The translations under genes were made by a program, and so were the position numbers. A DNA stretch of 64,000 nucleotides, taken from assembly GCF_014699055.1 (NCBI RefSeq), contig NZ_JACXAC010000006.1:496001-560000 (forward strand), read 5' to 3'. The stretch is from Hymenobacter armeniacus (GTDB lineage: Bacteria; Bacteroidota; Bacteroidia; Cytophagales; Hymenobacteraceae). The notes below the pieces were generated by a model that saw nothing but the letters and a program-made list of their open reading frames with translations, had not been told where the DNA came from and made no database searches. Below, piece after piece: positions 26,772-35,046 of this stretch (position 1 is its first letter; every line of letters starts with the position of its first letter).

Positions 26772-28103
26772 TTATTTATCGTTTTTGAGCGGAAGCTGCA
26801 CCGTGAATACGGGCGGCAAGGGCGTGGGGTACGACTGCCGGACGCCCGTCAGGATTTGGTCGAGGCCAAACGTGCGCGGGGCGGGCGTATTGTCGTTGGC
26901 GGTGCTCCAGGCACTCACCCAATCCGGCGTTTCCGGAGCGGGCAGGGCCAGGCTGAGCGTGGCGGTGGGAGCCGCCAGCTTGGTCACGCGCAGGCGCAGC
27001 GCGTGGGTGTAGGGCGCCAGCACCGGCTGCCCGCTTTGCTGCTCTTCGGTGAGCGTCCGCACCGAGTTGGGCACCACCGCGGCCTGGCCGTTGGGTAGGC
27101 GCACCTGCAGATGTTGGGCCAAAAACGCCGGTTGCTGCCACGCGGCGGGCAATTCTTTCAGGTTCAGCCCCACCGTAAATTCGGCCGGGTCGTCCGACAC
27201 TTTCATGGTCAGGCCGTTATCCTCGGCGTACACGCTGCCGCTGGGCTTCAGTTTGGGGTCGGTCAGTTTCACCAGCACGGGCGCGAAAGCCGGCGTGCTC
27301 GTCTTCAGCCCGAAGAAAGCCTGCTGGGCCGGCGCGTTCTTGAATACTTCGGCCGAGTAGCGCGCCACCAGCGCGGGCGGCCCAATTACCCACACGTAGT
27401 ACGGCACCTTTTCGCCGTTGAGCGTGCGCTTCGGCACCGGTGTTTTCACGGCCGGGAAGTAGCTGCCGTAGAAGCGCGAGGTTTCGCCAAACACGGCCAC
27501 GGCCAGCTGCTTCTGGCTCACGGGCGCGATGGACGTGCGAATGAGGTTGGGCAGCTGCGAAAACGCCGACCGGTCCTCGGGCCCGTAGATGAAGTCGGAA
27601 ATCACGACGCTCACCTCCTGCGCCGCCTGCGGCCGGGCCAAGATGCCTTCCAGCATTTGCGGCAGCTCGGTACCCAGGGCGGCCTGGGCCACGTTGCCCT
27701 GCACCAGGTTGCGCAGCTCCGAGAAAGGCACGGCTTTGGGCGCCGCGTTTTCGCAGAGGTAGTACTTGCGGTTGGCCACGGCGCCGTTCACCTGCGTTTC
27801 GGTGATGAGGGCGCCGATGCGCTGCTGAAACTCCGTGGCCGGCTTGTCGGCGCCGCCGCGGGGCACAAAGCCCTTCATGCCGCCTGAGTATTCCAAAAAG
27901 ACGCTCACGTTCAGCGGCGCCGTTTCGGCCTCGGTGGGCGTGGTTGCGGGCTTGGCCCCTTTGGTGGGCTTGGCGGCAGGGGTTTCGGCGGGCTCGGAGC
28001 CGCCGCAGTTGGCCAGCAGGGCAGTTCCCAGCAGCACCCCGGCCAGCCGGAAGCCACGAAAAAAACGCAAAGCCAGGGGCTTCGCGGAAACAGATGTCGG
28101 CAT
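26772..28103 (-). CDS. lipoprotein with degenerate vWA-like domain
   Basis: About 443 residues from ATG 28103; an ATG at 28145 adds 14. A signal peptide ends in a lipobox LLANC. After a Pro/Ala/Thr linker, LNVSVFLEYSGGMKGF (about 80-95 of the long form) occupies the place of the vWA MIDAS DxSxS, but Asp is Glu and the second Ser is Gly. VSVVISDFIYG supplies the later acidic strand. Metal binding may be lost, though the fold should mediate protein contact outside the membrane. It is the first gene of the operon, so the system reaches the periplasm or outer membrane. Confidence 0.75.
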   Translation of the reverse strand: MPTSVSAKPLALRFFRGFRLAGVLLGTALLANCGGSEPAETPAAKPTKGAKPATTPTEAETAPLNVSVFLEYSGGMKGFVPRGGADKPATEFQQRIGALITETQVNGAVANRKYYLCENAAPKAVPFSELRNLVQGNVAQAALGTELPQMLEGILARPQAAQEVSVVISDFIYGPEDRSAFSQLPNLIRTSIAPVSQKQLAVAVFGETSRFYGSYFPAVKTPVPKRTLNGEKVPYYVWVIGPPALVARYSAEVFKNAPAQQAFFGLKTSTPAFAPVLVKLTDPKLKPSGSVYAEDNGLTMKVSDDPAEFTVGLNLKELPAAWQQPAFLAQHLQVRLPNGQAAVVPNSVRTLTEEQQSGQPVLAPYTHALRLRVTKLAAPTATLSLALPAPETPDWVSAWSTANDNTPAPRTFGLDQILTGVRQSYPTPLPPVFTVQLPLKNDK

Positions 28104-28396
28104 AGGGTAAGCGCTAGGCAAGGATTTGGGGCGAAGTATAGGCATTACGCAGCGAAATGCCCCGCGGCCGAAAACCAGTGCCGCGCTAAACGCAGGAGCC
28201 TCGGCGGTATTGCCCCTCCCCTTTCACCGGCCGCTCGCCAAAGGGTTCGGCTTGGGTTACCTCATCCATACCTATTTTGGGTCTTGATTTGGGGTCCTTG
28301 TCCCAAGGCCGTGCTTGTTTATTGCACCTTTCTTTTAAACTTTAGTAACATTGTGCAAAGAATGGCCGGAAATGGTTGTTTGGTTTGTGTTGTCTA

Positions 28397-28810
28397 ATGC
28401 GCATAATTGCTTTCCGTCCCGAGTATCAACTCACCGTCGACTCCGCCCAGAACCGAATTTTCTACCAGAACTTTGGTCAGATGCGTGCCGCCACTTCCCT
28501 TCCTCACTACCGCGACGATTGGGAGGCGGCGCTGGCCGAAGTCAGCCCGGGCTTCGTCATTCTCAGCGACATGCAGGTGGTGAATGAGCACGGCGTGAGC
28601 TTGCTCGCCGAGTTTCAGGCCGTGGAACAACTCATTGTGCAGCGCGGCGTGACACTGGTGGCCGAGGTGCATGTGCCCGGCCTGCCCACCCGCCATTACA
28701 CCGACGCCGTGACCACCAGCCAGGCGATGCCCGTGGAGTATTTCCTCGACATCTGGGATGCTACGCAGTTCCTCGACGAGCTGCAGCTGCGCACCGGCAC
28801 GGCCGCCTGA
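28397..28810 (+). CDS. small STAS/SpoIIAA-like protein
   Basis: A 137-residue cytoplasmic protein from ATG 28397. The pattern of short strand/helix units (VDSAQNRIFYQNFGQMRA, ALAEVSPGFVILSDMQVV, ALxA-type helix, then LVAEVHVPGL) fits an STAS/SpoIIAA-like fold with a VILSD loop in the place of the regulatory phosphorylated loop. It diverges from the lipoprotein gene of the motor operon; a link is only positional. The 293-bp gap (28104-28396) between them holds no recognised gene. Confidence 0.6.
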   Translation: MRIIAFRPEYQLTVDSAQNRIFYQNFGQMRAATSLPHYRDDWEAALAEVSPGFVILSDMQVVNEHGVSLLAEFQAVEQLIVQRGVTLVAEVHVPGLPTRHYTDAVTTSQAMPVEYFLDIWDATQFLDELQLRTGTAA

Positions 28811-28886
28811 CGCCACCGCATTTTGGGGTTTTCGGGGCTTTGGGCCAACGAATTAGGCGGGCGCGCTGTTATAACCCGGGCCCGCG

Positions 28887-28917
28887 TTGGCGGCCCCGGC
28901 CGGTGGCCGTACCTTTG
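28887..28917 (+). promoter_or_regulatory. Bacteroidota -33/-7 promoter for the ferredoxin reductase gene
   Basis: TTG at 28887-28889 and TACCTTTG at 28910-28917 are separated by 20 bp, close to the Bacteroidota TTTG-N19-TAnnTTTG consensus. The reductase start lies about 67 bp downstream. Confidence 0.6.
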
Positions 28918-28984
28918 CCCAACGGCTTCCTACGTTGTAGCCGCTTCAAACCCGACGCCCGGTTAAAGGCACTTTATTTCCCTT

Positions 28985-30001
28985 ATGCCCAACTCCATTT
29001 CCACTGACATCTGCATCATCGGGGCCGGCCCGGTGGGCCTGTTTGCCGTGTTCGAAGCCGGCCTGCTCAAGCTCCGCTGCCATGTGGTGGACGCCCTGCC
29101 CCAGCCCGGCGGCCAGCTCTCCGAAATCTATCCGAAGAAGCCGATTTACGACATTCCGGGCTTCCCCGAAATCCTGGCCGGCGACCTCGTGGACAACCTG
29201 ATGAAGCAGATTGAGCCCTTCCACCCCACCTTCACGCTGGGCGAACGGGTCGAACAATTCAAGAAGCTCGACGACGGCTCGTTCCAGCTTTACACCACCG
29301 ACGGTACCGAAATTCACTGCAAGGCCGTGGCCATTGCCGGCGGCCTGGGCTCCTTCGAGCCGCGCAAGCCCGCCGTGGAGAACCTGGAGCAGTTTGAAGG
29401 CGGCCGCGGCGTGCACTACATGGTGCGCGACCCCGAGCATTTCCGCGACAAGAAAATTGTCATCGCCGGCGGCGGCGACTCGGCCCTCGACTGGACCAAC
29501 TTCCTCGCCAACGTGGCTTCCGACGTGACGCTGGTGCACCGCGGCACCACCTTCCGCGGCGCCGCCGACTCGGCCGAAAAAGTGAAGACGCTGGCCGAGG
29601 CCGGCAAAATCAAGCTCGTGCTCAGCTCCAACGTGACGCACCTGCACGGCAACGGCATGCTGAAGGAAGTAACCATCACCGGCAACGACGGCCAGGCCGA
29701 GACCGTACCGCTCGACTGCTTCATTCCGCTGTTCGGCCTCACGCCCAAGCTCGGCCCCATCGGCGAGTGGGGCCTGGAGATTGAGAACGACGCCGTGAAG
29801 GTGGACACCCTGGACTACAGCACCTCGCTGCCCGGTGTGTTTGCCATCGGCGACATCAACACCTACCCCGGCAAGCTCAAGCTCATTTTGTGCGGTTTCC
29901 ACGAGGCTGCGCTCATGTGCCAGGGTGCTTTCAAATACATTTTTCCCGACAAAAAGTACACGCTGAAGTATACCACCGTGAACGGTGCGCCCAGCATGTA
30001 A
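28985..30001 (+). CDS. ferredoxin--NADP reductase (thioredoxin-reductase-like type)
   Basis: A 338-residue flavoprotein of the YumC/TrxR-like FNR type. An N-terminal FAD loop IIGAGPVGLFAVFEAG, a GGDSALDWTNFL NADPH-binding segment (VIAGGGDSALDW), and a C-terminal GDINTYPGKLKLILCGFHEA that closes the FAD site are seen. The CxxC redox pair of thioredoxin reductase is absent, as expected for FNR. It moves electrons between NADPH and ferredoxin. The next gene, 116 bp downstream, is a 2Fe-2S ferredoxin, its likely partner. Confidence 0.93.
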   Translation: MPNSISTDICIIGAGPVGLFAVFEAGLLKLRCHVVDALPQPGGQLSEIYPKKPIYDIPGFPEILAGDLVDNLMKQIEPFHPTFTLGERVEQFKKLDDGSFQLYTTDGTEIHCKAVAIAGGLGSFEPRKPAVENLEQFEGGRGVHYMVRDPEHFRDKKIVIAGGGDSALDWTNFLANVASDVTLVHRGTTFRGAADSAEKVKTLAEAGKIKLVLSSNVTHLHGNGMLKEVTITGNDGQAETVPLDCFIPLFGLTPKLGPIGEWGLEIENDAVKVDTLDYSTSLPGVFAIGDINTYPGKLKLILCGFHEAALMCQGAFKYIFPDKKYTLKYTTVNGAPSM

Positions 30002-30059
30002 TAAGGGTAAGAGGGTATGGGGGTAGGAGGGTAGGAGTTAGTAGCTCCTTTCTCCCTCC

Positions 30060-30113
30060 TACCCTCCTACCCTCCTACCCTCCTACCCTCCTACCCTCCT
30101 ACCCTCCTACCCT
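30060..30113. repeat. 8-bp tandem repeat (TACCCTCC) before the ferredoxin start
   Basis: At least six full copies of TACCCTCC plus a partial one, ending about 5 bp before the ferredoxin ATG. A complementary GGGTAGGAG-type segment at about 30021-30036 could pair with the repeat tract to form a hairpin. The unit is not a multiple of three and lies outside coding sequence. Confidence 0.95.
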
Positions 30114-30117
30114 AAAT

Positions 30118-30444
30118 ATGGAAGAAGATATCCGCATCTACGTTGAAGAAGCCCCCGGCCAGCGCCGCGAAATCACGGCGCCCACCGACATGGGCCTGAG
30201 CCTGATGGAGCTGCTCAAAGCCAGCGGCTACGACATCATGGCCACCTGTGGCGGCATGGCCCTCTGCGCCACCTGCCACGTGGAAGTGCTGGCCGGCCCC
30301 GCCTTGCCCGAGCCCGAAGACGCCGAGCTCGACATGCTCGAAACCCTGCCCGTGGTGCACCTGGGCTCGCGCCTGAGCTGCCAGATTCGCCTCACGCCCC
30401 GCACCGACGGCCTAGTGGTGCGCCTGGCCCCGACGGGCGCCTAA
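30118..30444 (+). CDS. 2Fe-2S ferredoxin
   Basis: A 108-residue adrenodoxin/plant-type ferredoxin. Ligands are visible as ATCGG-MALCATC (Cys pattern C-x5-C-x2-C) and a distal Cys in LGSRLSCQIRL. It carries electrons one at a time and is the probable partner of the reductase just upstream. Translation starts at the ATG at 30118 immediately after the tandem-repeat tract. Confidence 0.93.
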   Translation: MEEDIRIYVEEAPGQRREITAPTDMGLSLMELLKASGYDIMATCGGMALCATCHVEVLAGPALPEPEDAELDMLETLPVVHLGSRLSCQIRLTPRTDGLVVRLAPTGA

Positions 30445-30526
30445 ACGGGCTTTGCCCGGGAGCCGCCGTCATGGCGTACGCCACGGGGTAATCCATCCGG
30501 CGCGCAGCGACCAATCGAATAACGTG

Positions 30527-30561
30527 AAAAGCCCCGACACTACGCAGTGTCGGGGCTTTTT
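30527..30561. terminator. bidirectional rho-independent terminator
   Basis: Perfect 15-bp stem (30527-30541 and 30546-30560) with a 4-nt loop and A/T runs on both sides. It separates the converging ferredoxin and anti-sigma genes. Confidence 0.9.
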
Positions 30562-30622
30562 GCGATTAAAGGTTTGAGCCTTGCAGGGCGTGCGGCTCCG
30601 CGGCTGTGGCCATGACGGACGG

Positions 30623-30877
30623 CTACCCGGTCGCGCGCAAACGCTGGCGCATGCGCTCCTTCGCGGCCTCCGACAGCGTGGCGGCAGAATGGGCGCGGCT
30701 GGCAGCCGCAGCGCGGGCCCATTCCGCAATGAGCACCGTTTGCTTGGCGTAGCGGTTGCAGTAGGGACAGTAGCGCAGGTGCAGCCACAGGCTGGCGCGC
30801 TGCTCTTTCGGGAGCGCACCGTCGGCGCGCTTTTCGAGCAGCAGCGTGGCGTGTTGGCAGGTAATGAGTCGTAGCAT
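30623..30877 (-). CDS. zinc-finger anti-sigma-like protein
   Basis: An 84-residue protein with an HxxxCxxC zinc motif (H33, C37, C40 in LHLRYCPYC) and a further Cys/His pair near the start (CQHA). This is the ZAS-type anti-sigma fold that binds an ECF sigma factor. No transmembrane helix is present, so it would be a soluble, redox- or metal-sensitive anti-sigma. It lies 9 bp after the ECF sigma gene on the same strand. Confidence 0.75.
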   Translation of the reverse strand: MLRLITCQHATLLLEKRADGALPKEQRASLWLHLRYCPYCNRYAKQTVLIAEWARAAAASRAHSAATLSEAAKERMRQRLRATG

Positions 30878-30886
30878 AATCAGTTC

Positions 30887-31465
30887 TTACTTCTTGCCGA
30901 GGCCGTGTTTTTCGAGGCAGCGGCGCAGCTGCAGCTTGGCGCGGTGCACGATGACCCAGTAGTTGGCCGAACTCAGGCCGAGCTCCTGACAAATTTCTTC
31001 GGCCGATAATTCCTCCACAAACCGCATGGCAAACACGGCGCCTTGCTGCGGCGACAGGCGCTCCTGGCAGCGCTGCAGGATTTCGTGCAGCTCCTGCTGC
31101 TCCAGGGCCGCGTCGGCATTGAGCCAGCTGGCCGGCGCTTGCGGACCCGTCCAGTGGCCGTTTTCAGGTGTAAAGAAGTCGGCTTCGGCGGCGCCGTTTT
31201 CGCTTAGGTCGTCGAGGCTTACCTGGGTGGCGCGCGCCTGCCGCCGGTAGTGGTCGATGATTTTGCGGCGCAGGATGACGAACAGCCAGGTGCGCTCGGA
31301 GGCTTCGGCCCGAAACGTGGTCAGGCCGTCGAGGGCGCTCAGGAACGTTTCCTGCACCAGTTCTTCGGCCACATCGGCGTCGCTCACGCGGCTGAGGGCG
31401 AAGCGGTACAGCTCGTCGCCAAAACGGTCGGGCCAAAGCGCCGGAACGGGGGTGGCTGGGGTCAT
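30887..31465 (-). CDS. ECF-family RNA polymerase sigma factor
   Basis: A 192-residue sigma-70 family protein from ATG 31465 (a six-residue longer ORF start is less likely). Region 2 is seen in LYRFALSRVSDADVAEELVQ and ERTWLFVILRRKIIDHYRRQ; region 4 in LSPQQGAVFAMRFVEELSAE and SSANYWVIVHRAKLQLRR. It lacks regions 1 and 3, as ECF sigmas do. It is co-transcribed with the zinc-finger anti-sigma 9 bp downstream. Its promoter set is unknown. Confidence 0.93.
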   Translation of the reverse strand: MTPATPVPALWPDRFGDELYRFALSRVSDADVAEELVQETFLSALDGLTTFRAEASERTWLFVILRRKIIDHYRRQARATQVSLDDLSENGAAEADFFTPENGHWTGPQAPASWLNADAALEQQELHEILQRCQERLSPQQGAVFAMRFVEELSAEEICQELGLSSANYWVIVHRAKLQLRRCLEKHGLGKK

Positions 31466-31550
31466 GCAGGCTAAAGGGCACAAGTTGCGCTACAAGATTA
31501 CGCCAGCGACTGGATTGGTGGGGCTATAGGCACGGCCAGCGCGTTTCGCA

Positions 31551-32309
31551 TCAGTCCTGCAGGGCGGCCGAGGCGGCACCCACTACGTGCCGCGAGGCCG
31601 TTTCTTGCACCAGAACTACGGCCCGTAGGTTGGCGCGCTTCCAGTCGGGCGCCAGCGGCAGTTCGGCGGTAGCGGCAAAGGTGCCATCGGCGCGCACGCG
31701 GCCCAGCGGCAGCAGCCGGCGCACCACCGAGGCGTGGTGCAACAGACGGCCCGAGTTTTCGCCCCGCCCCACCTGCGACGCCAAGCCCTTCTCCGTGATG
31801 GCCAGCAGTACCTCGGCCGCAGGGGTGCCGGCGGGCAGGCTGCGCACCTCTACCCGGGCCTGGCTGCCGCTCACGGCCACGCTCAGCGCGGCCTGCGGCG
31901 CACGGGCGGCCTTGGCCACGGTGGCGGCCAACTCGCCGGTGCGGCTGCCCACAAACTCGTAGCGGCCGGCCACCACCGCCTGGGGCGTGTAGGAGCCCGT
32001 GCCGAAGCCGCGGGCGTACTGCCGCTGGCGCTCGGTGTAGGCCGGCGCAGAAAACCCGTCCTTCCAGCCCAGCCGATTCCAGTAGTCCACGTGCTCGCCG
32101 AGGGCGATGACCTCGACGCCGGGTACCGTCTGGGCGTTTTCCAGCTCGCGCAGGGCCGCGTCGGCGCTGGGGCAGCTGGAGCAGCCTTCGGACGTGAACA
32201 GCTCCACCACCACCGGCACCCGGCCCGGCGCTTCTGGTGCAGGGGCGGCCGAGGCCAGCGCCAGCACAATGCCGCCGAGGGGCAGCGCAAGCAGCGTGTA
32301 GTTCTTCAT
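31551..32309 (-). CDS. DUF1223 exported thioredoxin-like protein
   Basis: A 252-residue exported protein from ATG 32309, with a signal peptide ending about residue 20 (ALASAAPAPE). PVVVELFTSEGCSSCPSADA carries a CxxC-like Cys pair (C-S-S-C) in a thioredoxin-like fold, and VEVIALGEHVDYWNRLGWKD is the typical DUF1223 segment. The family is periplasmic and of unproven redox function. It stands alone between sigma factor and SnoaL-like genes. Confidence 0.82.
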   Translation of the reverse strand: MKNYTLLALPLGGIVLALASAAPAPEAPGRVPVVVELFTSEGCSSCPSADAALRELENAQTVPGVEVIALGEHVDYWNRLGWKDGFSAPAYTERQRQYARGFGTGSYTPQAVVAGRYEFVGSRTGELAATVAKAARAPQAALSVAVSGSQARVEVRSLPAGTPAAEVLLAITEKGLASQVGRGENSGRLLHHASVVRRLLPLGRVRADGTFAATAELPLAPDWKRANLRAVVLVQETASRHVVGAASAALQD

Positions 32310-32439
32310 GGTCTGGAAATTATGAAAGTAAGGAACAGGGCCCAACGAAATCGGCGCCGTGCCGGGCTAGACGCACCGGTTTGCCGAGCCTTACGCGCCC
32401 GTTCCCCGCGGCCCGGCGGGGGCTTCCCAAAAGATACAA

Positions 32440-32473
32440 AAAAACCCTCGCTGCTGGTGCAACGAGGGTTTTT
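32440..32473. terminator. rho-independent terminator
   Basis: Perfect 11-bp stem (32440-32450 and 32463-32473) with a 12-nt loop, and T/A runs at both ends. It lies between the SnoaL-like gene and the DUF1223 gene. Confidence 0.82.
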
Positions 32474-32489
32474 ACATGCAAGCTTTTAT

Positions 32490-33422
32490 TTACTGAGCCC
32501 GCTTTGATGGGCCGGCGCTGCCGCTCACGTTTTCGGGCGCCGGCGTGGGCACGGCGGCGGCGTCTACCGGGGGATTGGTCAGGTTGAACACTTCCAGCAC
32601 CAGGCGCCAGCCGGCCACGGCCTCGCGGCGCCAAATGCGCAGGTAGCTGCCGTTTTCTTCGGGGTGCTTGGCCGTGGCGAAGCGGCGCAACGTGCCCACC
32701 ACGTAGCCCAGGTCGCCGGCCGCGGCCAGGTAGCCGGTGGTGGGGGCAAACGCGTAGCCGGAGTCGAGGTTTTTCATGTTGGCCACGGCCGCGGCGCCCT
32801 GCATCATCGACAGGCCCGGGCGGTAGAGGCGGGCTTCGGCGCTGAGGTATTGCTGGTAAGTGGCGCCGGGCTTCGACAGCTCGGCTTCGGCAAAGCGGCG
32901 GTCTACGTCGAGCACCACGCTGGAGGGGGCCATGCTGGGCGTGGCCACGGCCACCTGCAGGCGCGGCTGCGGCACGGTGGCCGCCTTGGCCGGTGCGCTG
33001 CCGATGCGCTCGATGCCCATGTCGACGGCAAATTTCCAGGTGCCGTCGGGCTGCTTGCGCCACACGGTCACGTATTCGCCGCTGGTCTGGGGCCGGCCGT
33101 CTTTCAGCATGTTCCAGGGGCCGGTGGTGTAGCCCACGTCGCCCGACTGGGCCACGTCGGCCAGCACGGGGTACCACAGCAGGCGGATATTGGCCTGGGC
33201 CGGGCGGGCCTGCCACACCTCCTGGGCGTTGGCCAGGCGGCCGTTTTCGGCCACCAGGGCGGTGGGGGCGCTATTGGCCAAAAAAGCGGCCCGGGTGCCG
33301 GCCTGCGCGGCCTGCGCGGCAAAAGCGTTTTCGGCGGCAATCACGGCATCGCGGTGCTGCGCCAGGCACTGAAACGGTAGCAGGCTGCCCGTCAGGGCCA
33401 CGATAGTCAAGTAATTCTTCAT
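32490..33422 (-). CDS. exported protein with two SnoaL/DUF4440-like domains
   Basis: About 310 residues from ATG 33422 (the frame is open further upstream without a signal). A signal peptide (LTIVALTGSLLPFQCLA) precedes two similar cone-fold halves: residues about 25-145 (VIAAENAFAAQAAQAGTRAAF ... WKFAVDMG) and about 165-285 (LDVDRRFAEAELS ... WRLVLEVFN). Each half has the DUF4440 order: N-terminal helix, W/Y-rich strand, then YVTVWRKQPDGTWKF or LRIWRREAVAGW at the end. It is likely a duplicated ligand-binding exported protein; no substrate is predictable. Confidence 0.72.
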   Translation of the reverse strand: MKNYLTIVALTGSLLPFQCLAQHRDAVIAAENAFAAQAAQAGTRAAFLANSAPTALVAENGRLANAQEVWQARPAQANIRLLWYPVLADVAQSGDVGYTTGPWNMLKDGRPQTSGEYVTVWRKQPDGTWKFAVDMGIERIGSAPAKAATVPQPRLQVAVATPSMAPSSVVLDVDRRFAEAELSKPGATYQQYLSAEARLYRPGLSMMQGAAAVANMKNLDSGYAFAPTTGYLAAAGDLGYVVGTLRRFATAKHPEENGSYLRIWRREAVAGWRLVLEVFNLTNPPVDAAAVPTPAPENVSGSAGPSKRAQ

Positions 33423-33583
33423 ATGATACAAGCCGGATAAGTTAACTACAGCTAAGATAGGCACTGCGGGATAATCCCAATTCGTGGGCGGCGCTGGTTT
33501 GCGGTTCTGTGCCGTTCTTGCGCTCACATTGCGCCTGGCCTGCGCTTTTGGGCCGTTTCTCTTTCTTGCTTTTTCTTGTTTTT

Positions 33584-34087
33584 ATGAAACTAGCCGACCT
33601 CACTGCCCGTGCCCGCCGTGTGCGCCTGGTGCTCACCGATTGCGACGGCGTACTCACCGACGGGGGCGTGTATTATTCCGAGCGCGGCGAGGAAATGAAG
33701 CGCTTCAACATCCGCGACGGCATGGGCGTGGAACGCCTGCGCCACCACGGCATTGCCACGGGCATCGTCACGGGCGAGGTGTCGCCGTCGGTGCGCACGC
33801 GGGCGGCCAAGCTGCGCATCGAAGAGCTGCATCTGGGCATCAAGGACAAGCCCGCCTGCCTGCGCGAAATCATGGCCCGCACCGGGCTGGCGGCCGACGA
33901 GATTGCCTTCATCGGCGACGACACCAACGACCTCGAGATTCTGGGCATGGTGGGCTTTTCGGCCTGCCCCGGCGATGCCACGTCGTTTGCCCGCGCGGCG
34001 GCCGATTTTCATTGCCAAGCCGCCGGCGGCCACGGCTGCTTCCGCGAGCTGGCCGAGTTCATCATCGCCGCGCAGAGCAATGGGTAA
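33584..34087 (+). CDS. kdsC: KdsC-type HAD phosphatase (KDO-8-phosphate phosphatase)
   Basis: A 167-residue HAD-family phosphatase of the small KdsC type. Motif I VRLVLTDCDGVLTDGG (the nucleophile Asp and acid/base Asp) and the YYSERGEEMKRFNIRDGMGV segment fit KdsC; motif IV GDDTNDLEIL is near the C-terminus. It removes phosphate from 3-deoxy-D-manno-octulosonate-8-phosphate for the lipopolysaccharide core. Related HADs act on other keto-sugar phosphates, so the symbol is a best guess. No cap domain is present. Confidence 0.85.
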   Translation: MKLADLTARARRVRLVLTDCDGVLTDGGVYYSERGEEMKRFNIRDGMGVERLRHHGIATGIVTGEVSPSVRTRAAKLRIEELHLGIKDKPACLREIMARTGLAADEIAFIGDDTNDLEILGMVGFSACPGDATSFARAAADFHCQAAGGHGCFRELAEFIIAAQSNG

Positions 34088-34090
34088 AGT

Positions 34091-34135
34091 GGTAAATGAG
34101 TAAAGTGCCGTGGTTTGCTCACTTACTCATTCACC
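34091..34135. terminator. weak hairpin between convergent genes
   Basis: Imperfect arms at 34091-34103 and 34123-34135 (one mismatch) lie between kdsC and the NarL-type regulator. The T-run is poor, so support is low. Confidence 0.35.
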
Positions 34136-34141
34136 TCCTTG

Positions 34142-34792
34142 CTATTCCGGCAGCAGGCCCTGGATGGCGGCCAGCCGGATGAGGGCGGCCGTATTGCGGG
34201 TCTGGGTCTTTTCCATGATGTTTTGGCGGTGGGTTTCGACGGTGCGCTTGCTGGTGAAAAGCTTGATGGCAATTTCGGCGTTGGTGAAACCTTCGGCCAC
34301 CAGGCTCAGCACCTCCATTTCGCGCTTGCTCAGGCCCAGGGCCAGGCGGGCGGCGTCGCCGTCGGTGGGCGTGCCGGCGTGGAGACGGCTGAGCAGCGCC
34401 AGCCCAATGGCCGAGCACAGGAAGGGCCGGCCGGCGGCCACGGCGGCCAGGCCGTGGGCCAGCTCCGGCAGCAGCGCGTTCTTGAGCACGTAGCCGTGGC
34501 TGCCGAGGTCGAAGGCCCGGGCCACGTATTGCTCGTTGGTGAGCTCGCCGCGGGCCAGCACGCGCAGCTGCGGGTATTGGCCGCGCAGGGCCGGCAGCAA
34601 GGCAAAGGCGTCGGGGCCGGGCAGGCTCAGGTCGAGCAGCACCACGGTGGGCGCGGCGGTGGCCAGCAAGGCCAATAGCTCATCGCCGTGGCCGGCTTCG
34701 CCCACTATTTCGATGCCCTTGGTCCCCACCAATCCCGAGCGCAGTGCCGCGCGCGCAGGAGCGTGGCCATCGGTGAGAAGCAAGCGAATCAT
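34142..34792 (-). CDS. NarL/LuxR-type response regulator with degenerate receiver
   Basis: A 216-residue protein. The C-terminal LuxR helix-turn-helix is intact (LSKREMEVLSLVAEGFTNAE, then FTSKRTVETHRQNIMEK). In the receiver the acidic pair is reduced: LLLTDGH keeps one Asp while the second is Gly. The phosphoacceptor D54 (VVLLDLSLPG) and the Lys in SHGYVLKN remain, but the conserved Thr of the LTM motif is replaced in LRVLARGEL. Mg binding and switch behaviour may be impaired, so it may act constitutively or be gated differently. It diverges from a close canonical paralogue at 35047. Confidence 0.9.
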   Translation of the reverse strand: MIRLLLTDGHAPARAALRSGLVGTKGIEIVGEAGHGDELLALLATAAPTVVLLDLSLPGPDAFALLPALRGQYPQLRVLARGELTNEQYVARAFDLGSHGYVLKNALLPELAHGLAAVAAGRPFLCSAIGLALLSRLHAGTPTDGDAARLALGLSKREMEVLSLVAEGFTNAEIAIKLFTSKRTVETHRQNIMEKTQTRNTAALIRLAAIQGLLPE

Positions 34793-35046
34793 AGAAATAA
34801 AGCGGGGAACCGTAGCAAGCCGTTGGCAGAACCGGCCACTGAAAAATTGGTTTTTAGCAACCCGAAAATACTGGGTGCGCGAAGCTGAACCCCAAATAAG
34901 GCAACAAAAGCCGTATTAATCCCTTAAAAAAGCAGGGTGTGAGGCGCCGAAATGGTACAAATACGGAGCCCGTTCTTCCGTATACGCTTGTGGGCCCAAC
35001 TTTGCTGCCCAATGCCCGTTTCGACACTGCTAACCTCTTCCCTGCT

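Noticed and set aside
30060..30113. CRISPR array at the 8-bp repeat
   Set aside because: Repeats are too short and there are no spacers; it is a simple tandem tract.
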